Below, piece by piece: positions 52,001-64,000 of a stretch of 64,000 bases of DNA. The stretch's first letter is position 1, and every line of letters starts with the position of its first letter. The translations under genes and the position numbers were made by a program. The notes below the pieces were generated by a model. It ran no database searches and had not been told where the DNA came from. It saw only the letters and a program-made list of their open reading frames with translations. This DNA is from Paragordius varius (lineage: Eukaryota; Nematomorpha), in NCBI GenBank assembly GCA_964247055.1, contig OZ176054.1:5394001-5458000 (forward strand). Reading direction: 5' to 3'.

Positions 52001-55000
52001 TAACTTTATTACATTACAGAATCGTAATGACGCAACATTTTAAATGTTAATATAATTCCCACTATTTTTTATTTAGAGCATACAAACCGAATTGATGAAA
52101 TCTTTGGGAACGTATATGATGCACACAGTCATAATTCCGCAAAATATTTTGTTGAAAATTCATGCGTCCCAAATTACATCAGCCGCAACTAATACACATA
52201 ATTTGCCTTTAACAGTGAACCTTGAATCATCAAGCAAGAACACTGGTAAAATTAGTACCCCTGAAAGCGAAAATGGAGCCAAAAATAGTTGCAATACTAT
52301 GCCTATAAAACCATCAGTTTGGTGTTTGAGCTATAAACATGTTACTGCCATTTTAAGGTTACTTTTCGTTTTTTTGGCTAGCTAAGAAAAAAATTTATCC
52401 ATTTGATAACCTAGTTTTATTTATGATCGTTAGAAATTGTTCATCATCAAACGATCCTGAATGTCGACGGGTTATGGTTAATTTTAAATGTGACACATCA
52501 AATATCGCAACCGAAAGTTCCAAAGAAAATACCAAGAGGGAAGAAATTAATATGCCGATAGCTCAAAGTACAACAACAGTTACCACTCCTACTCGGAGAA
52601 GTTTTTCTCGAAAACTTATGGGCACTTTGGGTGGTCGAAGCGATAACAACAAAGATGGTACATTTTGATGTTTTACGAATTTACATAAACCAAATAATAT
52701 TTTGAAAATTGAATCTATTATATTTTATTACTTGTTATAACTTTTATCAGTGTTGTTACTGCAAAGAGCTATATTATTGCATTGGCGGTCCAAATTTTTT
52801 TTACATAAACATGAATAATCTCTTCGCTTATTCTCGCTTAAATTATGCATTATTAAAAATATATGCAAGGGGGAAGGAAAGATATTTTACTTGCGTACAC
52901 ACATCTATTGCTATTCGCCAATTAAAATATTTTTTTAGGCCAAAACAAATCTCATCATATTACATCTAATGATACAGTTTAATTCCTTTTAATCATTATG
53001 TTTCACGAAACATTTTCTGTCACAGATTCTGTCAAAAGAAAAAGCGGAAAAAACATATCCGATATCGAAGTACATTTAGTCAATTTGCTTGTTGAGACGT
53101 GTTTGATAGCCTTACAGATTCAGGATTGTGATAATAAATGTATTGAGAATATCATGTGTGCCTTAAGAAATTTGTGTTATCAATTACCGCTATCTCTGGC
53201 CATACTTACGCCAAAATTAACCGAAAAAAATTTAATGACTAATAATAGTAATAATAGCTTAATGTACCGTTCCAATAGTTTTAGCAAAGGACCTGAAAAA
53301 AACAGCAAAAAATTCACCCTAAATACTTCAATCAAGTCTCGAGGTTTAAAATTAATGTAGTAAAAAATTTGTGACACAACAAAATTTTTTATTTTTGAAA
53401 CATCATAAAGATTATATTTCGATGCTTATTTGGTTAAAAACTATTCTTTTAACCTAATTCCCAATTAAAATTAAGCTAAACAATTTCACTTTTTAAAATG
53501 ATGTATACAGCAAAATCTGCTACCCGAGGTACACCTACGAACGAAATAGAAAACAATACCATTACCAATACTAACGTATTGTGGAAAATTGATCAAAAAC
53601 ATCCGAAAAAGAAAATTAAAGACAAATGGGTAAAGACTGAAAAAAATGAAAATTTAATGGAAGAATGTCCAGATGATGGGACACCTTCAACATCATCCAC
53701 AAATACAAGCCTCACATCTAACTCCAAACAGCAAAGTTTGTTCACTTTTTTATATAATACAGCATATTTATATTTTAGTTAATTTTGTAGGTGGTGTTAT
53801 ACAAAATTTAAATATAGCTTGGATTTAAGGTATCTTAAATTAAATTGTTTTTTCAGGGAAATAACTGAAATTAAACGTTTACCTAATCTATATCTATATA
53901 GGTTATCTAGTCAAAATAGGTTTGTATACATACCTTTTTAATTTTGTTGAAATCGTGCAATTTATTTTTTAGCCATTTTAGGTAATAATTTATATAAATG
54001 GGGTATTTTAATTCAAAATTATTTTTTTTATATATCGAAAACATTGATCGAATATAAAAATTACAATTTTTTTTAAATTCTTGAATATTAATAATCTAGA
54101 TCGAAAAAATAAATACGGAGAAACAGACAAAGAAGAGTGTGAGAAAATAGCGCTTTTACCAAATTGTGCAAGTATATTATATATTTTTTAAACACTATAA
54201 AACAAGGTTAAAACCATGGTTTTTACATTGATATTTTAAGATACCACAGAAATGAATGGTAATGTTCAACATTGTCGTTCCGTGTCTTTGACTCATAACA
54301 CCGATATCAGCAATACTCTTTTGTGTGCAATGCAATTTCGTCCTTGTGTTTTAGCTTCACAAACTACTTTATCTACACAAACATGGTGTAATGGAACTAA
54401 TCCAACCAAAAATATCGGTATATCTGTGATCTAAATTTGCTGTTGATCATGATATCTAAGAAATTAAAATAATACATAATTTTAATCAAAAACACTAATA
54501 TATACATTATTTCAAAAAAACAGTAAAATTTAAAAGTTTTCATGAGTCAGTAAACCTTGGGTATAAAGTCATATTTAAACCAAAACAAAATGTTTTATAT
54601 CATTTTTGTCTGTTTAATTTTAGGCCAACCTGCAAACTCATCAATGTTGCAATCGAGTAATCGTTTACCCATGCATTCATTTGCTTTGGGCGTTTGTTTA
54701 GGACTTCTTCGGGAATGCGCTAACCCCTGTACCCTTGAAGCCGCCGCTGGGTCCTTACAAAATTTAGCGGCATATTTGTTTTGGAAGGTTTTTTTCCCAT
54801 CAATTCATAATTTAATTTTAATGACTTCTTTATTCCATTATTCGGTTAATTTGAATATTAAAATAATACTTTATTTAAGAGCAAAAAGTAGTTTTTGTTT
54901 GTTAATATTACTTTCGCATAATTAAGATTTGTTTTTATTATTCATTAATATGTTTAAAATTAATTTCATAATAATGCATTCGCAAAATATTTTAAATAAG

Positions 55001-57553
55001 TATTTGGTGGTATTACAAACCTTGCTTATTAAATTACTTATTAGCTTAATTTATGGTATATCGATTTTTTCATGATTAAACTGGTTATACCAATGTACCA
55101 TTATACCTATTATAGCCATCTATTGATATCCGTATGGCTGTACGAAAAGAAAAGGGTCTGCCTATCCTCGTTGAATTGTTAAAATTGGATCATTTAAGTC
55201 AACAAAAACAAATTAATGAAAGTGGAATTATAAACCCCGAAGATAGTAGTCAAACACCTTCATCAAATAATAGTAGTTTATCACAGAATGCGAATCCACA
55301 TTTCACAAGTACGCAAGCTATTGTCGTCAGTGTTTTAATGGCGCTAAGGAATTTAGCCTTGGATGAAAGGAATAAAGAACTTATAGGTATCAACTTGATG
55401 GTGATCGAAATAAACTTAGCTCGCAATTTATGTGTTATCAGACTTGTTAAATGGTTAAAAATGTGTATTAATTATCAGACTTTTATTTGATTATTTTGTA
55501 TATAAAACAAATTCATAAGTTTTTAAACTTTCGATATTTGCTTTTTAACTGGTTTTAACTATACATATATTTAATATATATAAATTATGAAATATAATAT
55601 CGTTTTTAATCTGATATTTTATATATATGCCATTTTAAAATTAGTAACTAATAATTTTAATATTATGGTACAAAATATTACATGTGTAAATTAATATTTT
55701 CATGCTTTTACCATGCTTTAGGCAAATATGCTTTAGCTGATTTAGTAGAAAAGTTACCTGATCCATCGTTAGTGACAAATTTTCAAAATATTTTGGTCAA
55801 GGACAGCCATGATCCTAACAAAACACACTCCACCAAGCGATTAAATTACTTTTTTAACGAAGCAAAAATTTGTGGCTTGTTAGCCGTTTTGCATCAAATC
55901 ACAAAGGATTCACCCGAATTTGCATTGTAACTTTTGATTAATATTTATTTTGAATTTCATTGTATATAAAAAATATATTTTGAACACATTTACAAAATTA
56001 GATCATTCCTCCATCTTCAAGGCATTGATAAATTAATGTTTTTAATCGGAAATTATGAGACTTTAAATCCAAATTCCCTTAGAAATAATTCGATTCATGC
56101 CCAAGGGAATTCTAATGCCTACCTTTACACATTTAGCACTTTGCCAAAACCTATTAAATATGCTTATCAGGTAGTCCCATATTTTTTAGCATAACCGCTC
56201 TTATATCCAAAATATATCTAATACGAAACACAAAATATTCTCAAAATAATTTTTTTATTGCTTAATATGATATTTTTCTTATGATTAAGATTTTTAAAAT
56301 TCGTTATAACGATTTAGGCATATATTTTGAATTTAAATTTATACCAATTTAAGACAAATTTTACCAAAGACGACAAATGTTTAGAATCAATTAATTAAAT
56401 AGAGAAGTGTATTTATATTATCTAAAAGCTTTTTTCTACCGTTTTTACCATGCTCCGACAGATAAACATGGTTTTATTTAAATTAAATATTTTGCAGAGC
56501 ATGATAATATTTTTTAATGTCATATATATGAATTCATCTTATCACAAAATCTCCCCATTAATTTTTAAAAACTAGGCCATTTTAAGGGGCGTTAAAAATT
56601 AGAAACTTCGTACCCACATATAAACCATATTTATTTAGCTTGTTTGCGTTTTTTGATAAGGAGTAATTGATACAAAAGTGTAAATTTTTTTATCTTTTGT
56701 GAGACCTATAAAAAACACCATGATAATCTTACATTTATCAAACAGAATAGGTATTTTTCATTGGGATACTTTTTCACGCTCCCAAATGTTGTACAAAATG
56801 TATAGTTTATTTAAAATAGAATTGATTACAACATCTATTTGAGTTTTATCATAATTATTAGCGTTGAATATTCCGAATAATCTATATTAAATTCATTAAT
56901 ATAGATTTTGGAATCTCTTTGGGCTCACAAAAGCTTACGTGACACCTATTGCAAGTCTGGCTGGAAACCAGAAAATTTCACTTTGCCCCCTTCATTGCAA
57001 CCATCATTTTATCGCGACACCAACACGTAATTAACACTATCTAAATTTTAAGGATATTATCTATTTGAAAATGTTCTGATATCCACTTATATATTTTAAT
57101 ATTTTGTTAAAAATAGAAAGAAATCAGGTAACAACAACGGCATAAACACCTTAAACCGACCTTTGGAATCTCTCTCTATTAACAGCAATAGCTCAGTCCC
57201 ACAGGTAACCCTTATTGTTATTAAAAATATTTTTATTTTGGTAATAAAACCTCACCATGATCAATACAAATTTGTTGTATATTATGTATTAGTCAAAAGC
57301 TAATGGACAAATTAGGCAAGCTAATGAATGCACAAAATATGGCACCGACAAGCAAAATACGAGAAATCCCAAAATTACACCCAAAGATTTTGAAAATGAA
57401 TCCAACACTTTGTACACGGCTGTAAATAAAACTACACTTCCTAATGGCATTGATAAAAAGCTTTCCAACGGTCATGCTAAATTGTTAAATCAAGAAAATT
57501 TGGCAGAATATAAGCACAATTCTTTGTTGAATATAACTGATTCATGGGTTTGA
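46055..57553 (+). CDS. Delta-catenin (p120-catenin family), 21 exons
   Basis: Armadillo protein that binds the juxtamembrane tail of classical cadherins and Rho regulators. Exons: 46055-46690, 47186-47374, 48360-48663, 49209-50031, 50523-50656, 51104-51395, 51603-51738, 51833-51997, 52077-52357, 52434-52657, 53026-53343, 53511-53735, 54100-54171, 54250-54417, 54624-54787, 55116-55386, 55722-55926, 56002-56170, 56905-57026, 57117-57204, 57293-57553. All phases match; total 1748 aa. Residues 1-700 are low-complexity, Asn/Ser-rich, with PSPPPPPQK near residue 33. The Arm domain starts at LWRDPDLNDLIEYL (W702), then SAYLQHLSYMN, CLRNLLYGRDHD, GLLWNLSS, ILRNCSSSNDPECRRVM, CALRNLCYQL, EAAAGSLQNLAAY, ALRNLALDERNKELIGKYA, and ends near ILESLWAHKSLRD (about 1593). 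The C-terminus is DSWV, the PDZ ligand of vertebrate delta-catenin, ARVCF and p0071. Ser/Asn-rich inserts enlarge the Arm region. CTNND2, ARVCF or PKP4 orthology is not resolved. Confidence 0.93.
48708..48869. mobile_element. 162 bp MITE with 46 bp perfect inverted repeats
   Basis: Begins CAGTGGCGTATGCAGT and ends with its exact reverse complement; the arms pair perfectly over 46 bp around a 70 bp centre. It is flanked by TA on both sides (48706-48707 and 48870-48871), the target duplication of Tc1/mariner-type elements. It lies in delta-catenin intron 3, only 44 bases after the splice donor at 48664. The perfect arms indicate a young insertion. Confidence 0.9.
51578..51602. repeat. (TA)n run forming the 3' end of a delta-catenin intron
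   Basis: A TA run leads directly into the acceptor AG at 51601-51602, so the polypyrimidine tract of this intron is replaced by TA repeats. The codon phase supports this acceptor. Confidence 0.7.
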
Positions 57554-57576
57554 AAGATTCTGATTTAAGAATTCGC

Positions 57577-57582
57577 AATAAA
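57577..57582 (+). terminator. Candidate poly(A) signal AATAAA of delta-catenin
   Basis: AATAAA 24 bases after the TGA at 57551-57553; a second one occurs at 57747-57752. Either would give a short 3' UTR. Confidence 0.4.
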
Positions 57583-57896
57583 TTGGATGGATTGCATTTA
57601 ATTTTCTACGTTTTTTATAACCCTTTTTATATCTTTGTTTTATAACGTTTTTATGTCCCCCATCCATTTGTCAATGTGTTATGATACAAGTTGCAATGAT
57701 AGTAATCACCAAAAAATTTGTCAGTTATTTATCCATCATAGCAATTAATAAATTAATATATATACATATAAATAACGTTATAGATTTACATCTAAATATT
57801 GTATTAGTTTTACCAAAAAGTAATTACTCCATATCGAAAAATCATTATGCTAAAAATAAAATTTTTTGTGAAAGCTGAATGCTTCGTTTTAAAATA

Positions 57897-59041
57897 ATTA
57901 CACTGCTCAACAAGGTTTTGCACCACCCCATTATTTTTGCATTTTCTGATACCTAATGGCATGGATAGGCCAAAACAAAAAAGAAAATTGAGGCCACCAA
58001 TAAGATTTTTCCAAAATTTAATTTTTAAATTTGTATTTAATTCAAAAATAACAATCATTCCTCGTGTACATATGTTTAAATATTCAAACAAGCAAGTCGA
58101 TACAAGTAATTTTTCATGCATGGATAACAAATTCTAGGCATTAAATAAGATACTAAACAAGCTAAGAGCCAAAGTATTAAAAATCTAAAAGGGCTTGCTT
58201 AGTATAGTGTGATAGATCCGGGCGGTTGCACAAGCTCTGCATATCCCTCAAGCGATCCTATAATAATGCCAGATGTGGCAAAGATAACAATAAGTAATCG
58301 TAAAGTCCGATAAGAGAGATTTGCGAGCAAAATCTCCAGGCAAATTGACATGTTAAATTAACCAATTTACAGAGTAAAGTTAGATAAATTCTACAATTAA
58401 ATTGAATATAAATTAGGTAAATACAAATGGTCCAACCCCATAACAGTAAATTCTACTAAAAGTGGCTACACAACATCCATCTGAAATTCAAAATACACAA
58501 CAACCAATAATTTTAAAAAAATAAGGTATATCCACTAGGTATAAATAAAGGATTTTTTATAAGAACCAACTCACGAGAAAAAGTCTATACTCGAAAGAAC
58601 GAAAACTAACAAAAAAATATAGCCTATCTGAAAGCCGAAGGTTTAAACCATAGAATGCCTTTTTTAGTATTTTTTAAAAAATTTTTATATGTGTTAAAAA
58701 TTCACTTGAAAAAAAAGACTAAATTTTGACGTTTAAGTCCGTACTATTTTTTTCTCTCTGATATTTAAATGACATATTTATATTCAAAAGATAGAGTTTA
58801 AAACGCTTTATTAAATGATATTAAGTTTATAATATAATAACATTTTATTATAAAGTTATATTTAATTTTCTCTCGATTTTCACCTGTTTTTGAAAAATTG
58901 AAAAACCTATAAAATTTCGAAATTCTGATTGGCGGGATTAAAATTTTTTTCAAATTCGGTTTTAAAACACTGAACTTACTCATAATTTAAAAAGTTTGAG
59001 TGGTGGTGCTCAAAAATGTCCAAATTTGTCGACTAGTGTTA
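57897..59041. mobile_element. Possible degenerate transposon with imperfect terminal repeats
   Basis: The left end reads ACACTGCTCAACAAGGTTTT with CACCACC close behind. The right end, read inward on the minus strand, reads ACACTAGTCGACAAATTTGG with CACCACC further in. The shared pieces (ACACT, TC.ACAA, TTT, CACCACC) suggest imperfect inverted repeats of about 25-40 bp. No transposase motif is recognisable inside and no target duplication is clear. Confidence 0.3.
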
Positions 59042-59046
59042 TATAT

Positions 59047-59081
<35 letters not shown>

Positions 59082-59082
59082 A
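59042..59082. repeat. (TA)n microsatellite
   Basis: About 35 bp of TA dinucleotides with a single interruption, at the right edge of the possible transposon. The following stretch to about 59680 shows no gene; it includes a GC-richer patch near 59300-59350 of unknown origin. Confidence 0.85.
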
Positions 59083-59689
59083 TATATAGGACAAAACAAA
59101 ATTTTATAAAATTTTTAGATATGAGCTCCGAGTCTCAAATTTTTGGCCAAAAATAGGCTAATTTTTTGAAATGAACGCAAAAATGCCTATATTGCACAAT
59201 AAAAATTTTTTTAATGTATGCTGAATTTTGACATCAAAATTTTTTTCCCGAAAAACAAAGGTGGATCGATTTTTATCGTATTTTGGAATCTGGAATGTTT
59301 TTCTGGCGCCCGGTGCAGGAATCCTTAATGGCGCCCCCTGCCCTCCACGCAACTCCTATTTTAAAAAAATATTGTATGGATATTGTCGAAAAATATTGAG
59401 CGCCGTTGTTAGGCAGATGTGTTGTTAAATTATTATTTCTAAAAAGATTGCGTCCCATTTGTTGGGCAAAGGTTTTGTTAGATTATTATCTATAAAAAAA
59501 TAAATTTTGATATTCAAAATCAGTGAATTTATTATTGGGTACATTTGAAATGTTCAAGAGTGAATTTTATTATGGGGAATCATAATTTTATAATAAATTT
59601 GTGTAAATAAAATATGATTTCTTTAAAAAAAAGATACCTAAAATAATGAGTGATCTGTATATAAGCATTTGTTAAACACACTTGTATCA

Positions 59690-60440
59690 ACACGGGCAAT
59701 TTTATTTAGGGACAAATACTTATATTATTGAAGGTAATGTAATTTGATTTTTGAATAGTAATTCTTTATATTTGGAAATACTTATATTAGCATGGTAATA
59801 TTATTTTATTATTGAAAAAGGCAATAGTTGGAAATGCTTATAGGTAAATAGGCCGTTAAAAGGTATGGTTTATTGTAATTAAGCATATTAGCACGGGTAA
59901 TATAATTTGATTGTTGAAAAGTCTACGTTTGTTATAAAATAATATATTAGCATGGGTAACACAATTTGACTTTGAAAATAGTACTTATTTTCGCATGGAA
60001 ATTATAATTTGATTGTTGAAAATAATCATAGCATGGGGAATATAATTTAATTATTAATACGTGGAAAATTTAAATATTGGCATGGTAATATAATTTTGTT
60101 GAAAAGGGATGATTGATTGTGAAATTTGGAGTATAGATAATATAATTTGATTGTTAAAGATGGATGGTAAATTGTTTAAAATATTTATTTTAGCATGGTG
60201 GTTCGATTAAAAATTATATCATTTTAAATTTATTATAATATTGTCAAGTAATTGTTGGAAATACTCATAACATGGGTAATTAGATTAAAATTATTTAGCA
60301 TGGGAAATATAATTCGATGGTTGAAAAGTACGATGCTGAATATACTTATATTGTTGGGTAATGTGATGATTGATTGTTAAAAATACTTATGTATCAATTA
60401 TATAATTTGACAATTAAAAGTCTATGAGTAAGTATAAACT
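59690..60440. repeat. Decayed minisatellite, period roughly 60-70 bp
   Basis: Variants of 'agcatgggtaatataatttg' followed by attgttgaaaa.. recur about a dozen times, e.g. near 59790, 59890, 59950, 59995, 60030, 60085, 60270 and 60300. Spacing is irregular and copies are strongly diverged, so this is an old tandem array. Confidence 0.7.
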
Positions 60441-61655
60441 TAAAGCGCTGAAATTGCGCTATAAAAAATTTTCAAGCTATAATAATGAGTAAAAATTTCA
60501 AAAAATGGATAATTTGTTCAAAATTAATTTTTAGCAAAATTTTGTTGAAGTGTATTTTATGGCATATTGAATAAGGGAAACGGTATAATAGTATTTCTGT
60601 ATAATTCATTGATGTTATCCAACCTTAGGTTGATGATTAAAAAACATGTTCATCGGGCGGCTCTTACAATTTTTTATGCAATATACGAAAATATTGGAGA
60701 GTACGGGTAATTTAACCTCCTTTGCAGTCAAAACTTGGTGTTTGATATGACTAATTCGGTTGGCGTTTACAATAATTTAATTCAATATATACCGTTTCGA
60801 TAACATGTTATTTCTTACGGAATAAAATTTATAATTTGTAACAAATGAAATTTGTTTTTTTTATATTTGATTATTTGATAACATTGAAAATAACGCCAAA
60901 ATCCCATTTTTTGTCACTATATTATTTTTAAGTAAAAATTTATTAAATTATCATAAAGGTCAAGTCTAACCGGTTATAGATGGATTTATGACAGTTAATG
61001 ATTGATAATAAAAATAAGCAGCAATTTTTGATAGTTTATCATGCGATATTAGAACAATTATAATTATTCTTTTTATATATAATAAATTGAATACCTTTTG
61101 TTGTATCAACGAAAACTGCACATATGATATCAGATCGGTTTTATTTTGACCGATAAATAAATCAACCGTACTCATCATAATTTTATTTTTAACAAAGATT
61201 AATATATTCGTTTCGAAACTTCATTTTATAAATGCCTGTGTATGTGATACATAATTCATTAATTTTTAGACTCCTATTGTAATGCAAGAGTGCTATTTGA
61301 TATGTCGGTATTATAACTTTATAAACTTTAAATAAGTTACGCCGGTTGAAAAATATCATCTACGAACAAGTTATATATTTGAAGAGGTAAATTAGATAAA
61401 ATGTTGTGCCTCTGATTTGACACATATAATTGTTCAAATCAACTAAGATCTTAATAACACAAAATAAAATGATTTGGAAAAAAAGTAAATCGACTCCACA
61501 AATGCTATTCAAATTAAAATAATTATTACAATACAAATATTACCAATTAAAATTATATCCATTAATAACCAAAGCATATATCATGGTATTTATAATTGCA
61601 ACAAAACTATAATAAATTCGTAAGTCTAACCTAATTAATGTAAATTAATCGCATA
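60441..61655. other. Intergenic stretch before DNA ligase 1
   Basis: Apart from the solitary arm of the palindromic element at about 60511-60589 I see no gene, RNA or repeat. It should contain the 3' UTR of the ligase gene near its right edge, but no AATAAA on the minus strand is obvious within the first 100 bases. Confidence 0.4.
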
Positions 61656-63729
61656 TTAATCCTCATCGTCATCCAATTTTTGTTTTTTGGCTGGTGATTT
61701 TTTAATAGTTTGTTGATTCTTAATTTGCTCTTGGTCTTGATAAGATTGGGCAATCTAGAAATTTTAAAGTTAGTACCGATTTATATAATTTGTCGCAAAA
61801 ATAGTAATTTCAAAGTTTTAAATGAAATTTTTTACTTGAGCAGCAGTAGTGGCCTGTTCTGCAGATTTATCATCTCGAAGTTTAATGTATCTGGGAAAGC
61901 GTAATGAAATACCTTTAAAATCATCAACCTAAATGAAAATAAATAATTAAATTTATATAATAGCAAACTCCTTCTCCCATTCCATATTTAATATTACTAC
62001 CATAATCATAAATAAAAACCTATTGGCTAAATATCAAATGACAAATAATATTCATAAATGTTAATGAATTAATAAAGGGGATAATAAATCATTTATAAAA
62101 ACAATCTAACACTAGTTGACAAACCAAAAATATATCATCATACTTTTGATTAGCGTATTCAGTAGTGAATATCTAATTTTTTATTCTACAAACACACTAT
62201 TGAAAGCATATTCAATCATTCCCAATAAAAAATATACCCAAATATTTTTATTGGCATATTTTCATAAAAAAAATTGCATTTTCAAATTAATCTAACGCAT
62301 GTGGCAAAAAATCGTAATCAATTATAACTTACGATTCCTATAGCCGCTTTGTGGATAGGTGAAAGCGAAAGATCCGCAGCTTTAACCTCACAAACCAACA
62401 CAGGATCAAACCAAACATCAGGTCCCCCAACTATAAATAAATACAGCAAAAATTTAAATTATAAATACAAAGCCTGAAATCTTAATGACAAATTATTTTT
62501 TTAAAAAAACGTACATTAAACCTTAACATTTTAATGTAAAATATCGTTTTGGAATAGGAATTGAATGGAAAATGTAAATTAACACTCTCAATTACATTCA
62601 AGATTTTACCATTTAGGTTATGTAAAAAAATAAATTTAAAAAATATACTTTCGTCTTTAAAATATATGTCTTTTCGTTCTTAAGTTTCATCTTTATAATT
62701 ATAACTTATACTGTAATAATATATTTAAATATCCAAAATTTTCGGCAAAATATTAACTTTTAATCGACAATTAATGATACCATTTGATCCATCGATCCCA
62801 TTGTAACCACTTACATAGTAAGATTTTGGACCCGCAATTATGTGCGGCTTTAATTTATCTCTCAATTCTTCTAAATCGGCATCTTTGAACCCGGTCCCAA
62901 GCTATTTGTACAAATTATATGTTTTATAGATTTTTTTGTGTTAATGCACTTGAGTGCCTCATAAAAAATAAAAGTATATGTTATAAATAAATATTTATTA
63001 ATTTAATGATATAAACGGGATAATATATATATATTTTAAAAAAATGAAACAGTAAACTAGTCAGAATGTTTTTAGTGTCAATATATATATATATATATAT
63101 AATCGTATAATAAATTATGTTTGTATTATAACATTAAAATATTATTTTTGGACTTTAATTCTTATTAGAGAAACATTTTATCATACTATGTAGAATTGGA
63201 ATAAGCCTGTTTTCACAGGCATACCATGTTCATCGTAAAGAGAAACGTTGTTTTGATTTATGGACTTTTTACTAAATTCTTATGGTTTTCAATGCAGAAG
63301 AAAACAAAAATAGATTTATTTGAAAATTAGTATATTCAAGTTTCGTATTACACATTTATGAACCAATTTTAGTATGGGGACATATTTCCAACTATTAAAA
63401 AAATTGTAATTAGAGTGGATGGTATTACTATTTTGGTAACATAGATAGATTTTACATACTTTCTGGTCCTTATAAAAAAACTCATAAATTAGCGATTAGC
63501 TTTTAATTAATTATTGGGTACTTGATCCCTAAACATACGAAAAAAAAGTATTCCTTAAGATTTTTTAGAGAATTACCTTACAAATACTTTGATATTGTTC
63601 ATTGGCATCATCATAACAGGCGAGCAATAAGCCTCCATAAACTCCGGTTCTTTTACCTTGCCCTTGATAAGCCCCAATGATAACCAAATCAAATGTGTCG
63701 CCAGTACTGTCAATATAATCCTTTTTTAA
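61656..63729 (-). CDS. LIG1: DNA ligase 1, last five exons (partial gene)
   Basis: ATP-dependent ligase that seals Okazaki fragments and repair nicks in the nucleus. Minus-strand exons: 63729-63577, 62901-62808, 62430-62333, 61928-61836, 61754-61656. They encode about 179 C-terminal residues of the OB-fold part of the catalytic core. Visible motifs: [20 protein letters not shown] (ligase motif V, LKKDYL in human), [68 protein letters not shown] (the motif VI region with RFPR), [16 protein letters not shown]. The tail is lysine-rich then acidic ([11 protein letters not shown]), as in other LIG1 proteins. The donor of the second exon (G|GTTACA) was chosen for phase. Introns are 81-675 nt. The gene continues beyond 64000; 63730-64000 appears to be intron. 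Confidence 0.94.
63082..63102. repeat. Short (TA)n run in a ligase intron
   Basis: About 20 bp of TA dinucleotides within the 675-nt intron of the ligase gene (63576-62902). Confidence 0.8.
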
Positions 63730-64000
63730 CTAAAACGATTGGGAAATATATATATATATATTATAAAATAAGTTTGCACAAAAAAATTCACAAAAAATAT
63801 TATTTGTCTAATCATTAGGTATTATTAATTAAAACCATTTTAGGTGCAAAAAATATGCACAAAATATATTATATTTAAACATAAAATAGTTATAAGATAT
63901 TAATATATATAAATTAATTGCATTACGAGGAAAATAAAGTTTTATGATGACAAATATCAAAAAAAATCGTTTTTCCAAAAACCAATAAAAGGATTAACCG

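Noticed and set aside
46055-57553. First impression of APC (adenomatous polyposis coli) for the Armadillo gene
   Set aside because: WRDPDL, SAYLQHL, CLRN.S motifs, the ALRNLA.DERNKELIG block and the DSWV terminus match the p120/delta-catenin family; no APC 15- or 20-residue repeats are present.
58196-58360. GC-richer patch examined as a possible tRNA or small RNA
   Set aside because: No cloverleaf with T-arm GGTTC and matching acceptor stem could be formed.

Overview
The window is very AT-rich nuclear DNA from an animal. Every protein-coding gene I could rebuild is a spliced metazoan gene with GT-AG introns: a small heat-shock protein, a USP22/Nonstop deubiquitinase, a SAC3/GANP mRNA-export scaffold, a delta-catenin (p120-catenin family) ending in the PDZ ligand DSWV, and the 3' part of DNA ligase 1. 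I cannot name the phylum from sequence alone. Introns of 20-41 nt in one gene are unusually small for an animal and recall the very short introns reported from dicyemids and some other small-bodied parasites; that resemblance is only suggestive.

Layout. 1-712: anonymous flank. 713-23219: a 22.5 kb satellite array made of a ~576 bp unit (A) and a ~480 bp unit (B), mostly as A+B repeats of 1049-1058 bp and partly as A alone, arranged in larger duplicated blocks. 23229-23279: two adjacent GC-rich hairpins and CTAG|T, like a Helitron 3' end. 23731-24654 (+): small heat-shock protein, tail to tail with USP22 (24786-28607, -, 13 exons, 524 aa). Only 22 bp separates the USP22 start codon from the SAC3/GANP start (28630-31527, +, single exon, 965 aa). 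31528-46054: no host gene seen. It holds an inverted, decayed copy of satellite-related repeats with the same hairpin-CTAG end, a complete hAT transposon remnant (34889-36914) with an 8 bp target duplication, a palindromic element, and four copies of a ~540-590 bp MITE. 46055-57553 (+): delta-catenin, 21 exons, 1748 aa. 57554-61655: degenerate mobile elements and a decayed minisatellite. 61656-63729 (-): last five exons of DNA ligase 1, which continues past the window edge.

How the genes relate. The most striking arrangement is the head-to-head USP22-SAC3 pair. In other eukaryotes USP22 (Ubp8/Nonstop) is the catalytic subunit of the SAGA H2B-deubiquitinase module and SAC3/GANP is the scaffold of TREX-2; both complexes contain the small protein ENY2/Sus1 and link transcription to mRNA export. 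Here the two start codons face each other across 22 bp, so they almost certainly share regulatory DNA. The other genes look like unrelated neighbours. All gene models were assembled by eye from conserved motifs and splice phases. The phases agree and the totals are whole codon numbers, but there is no transcript evidence.
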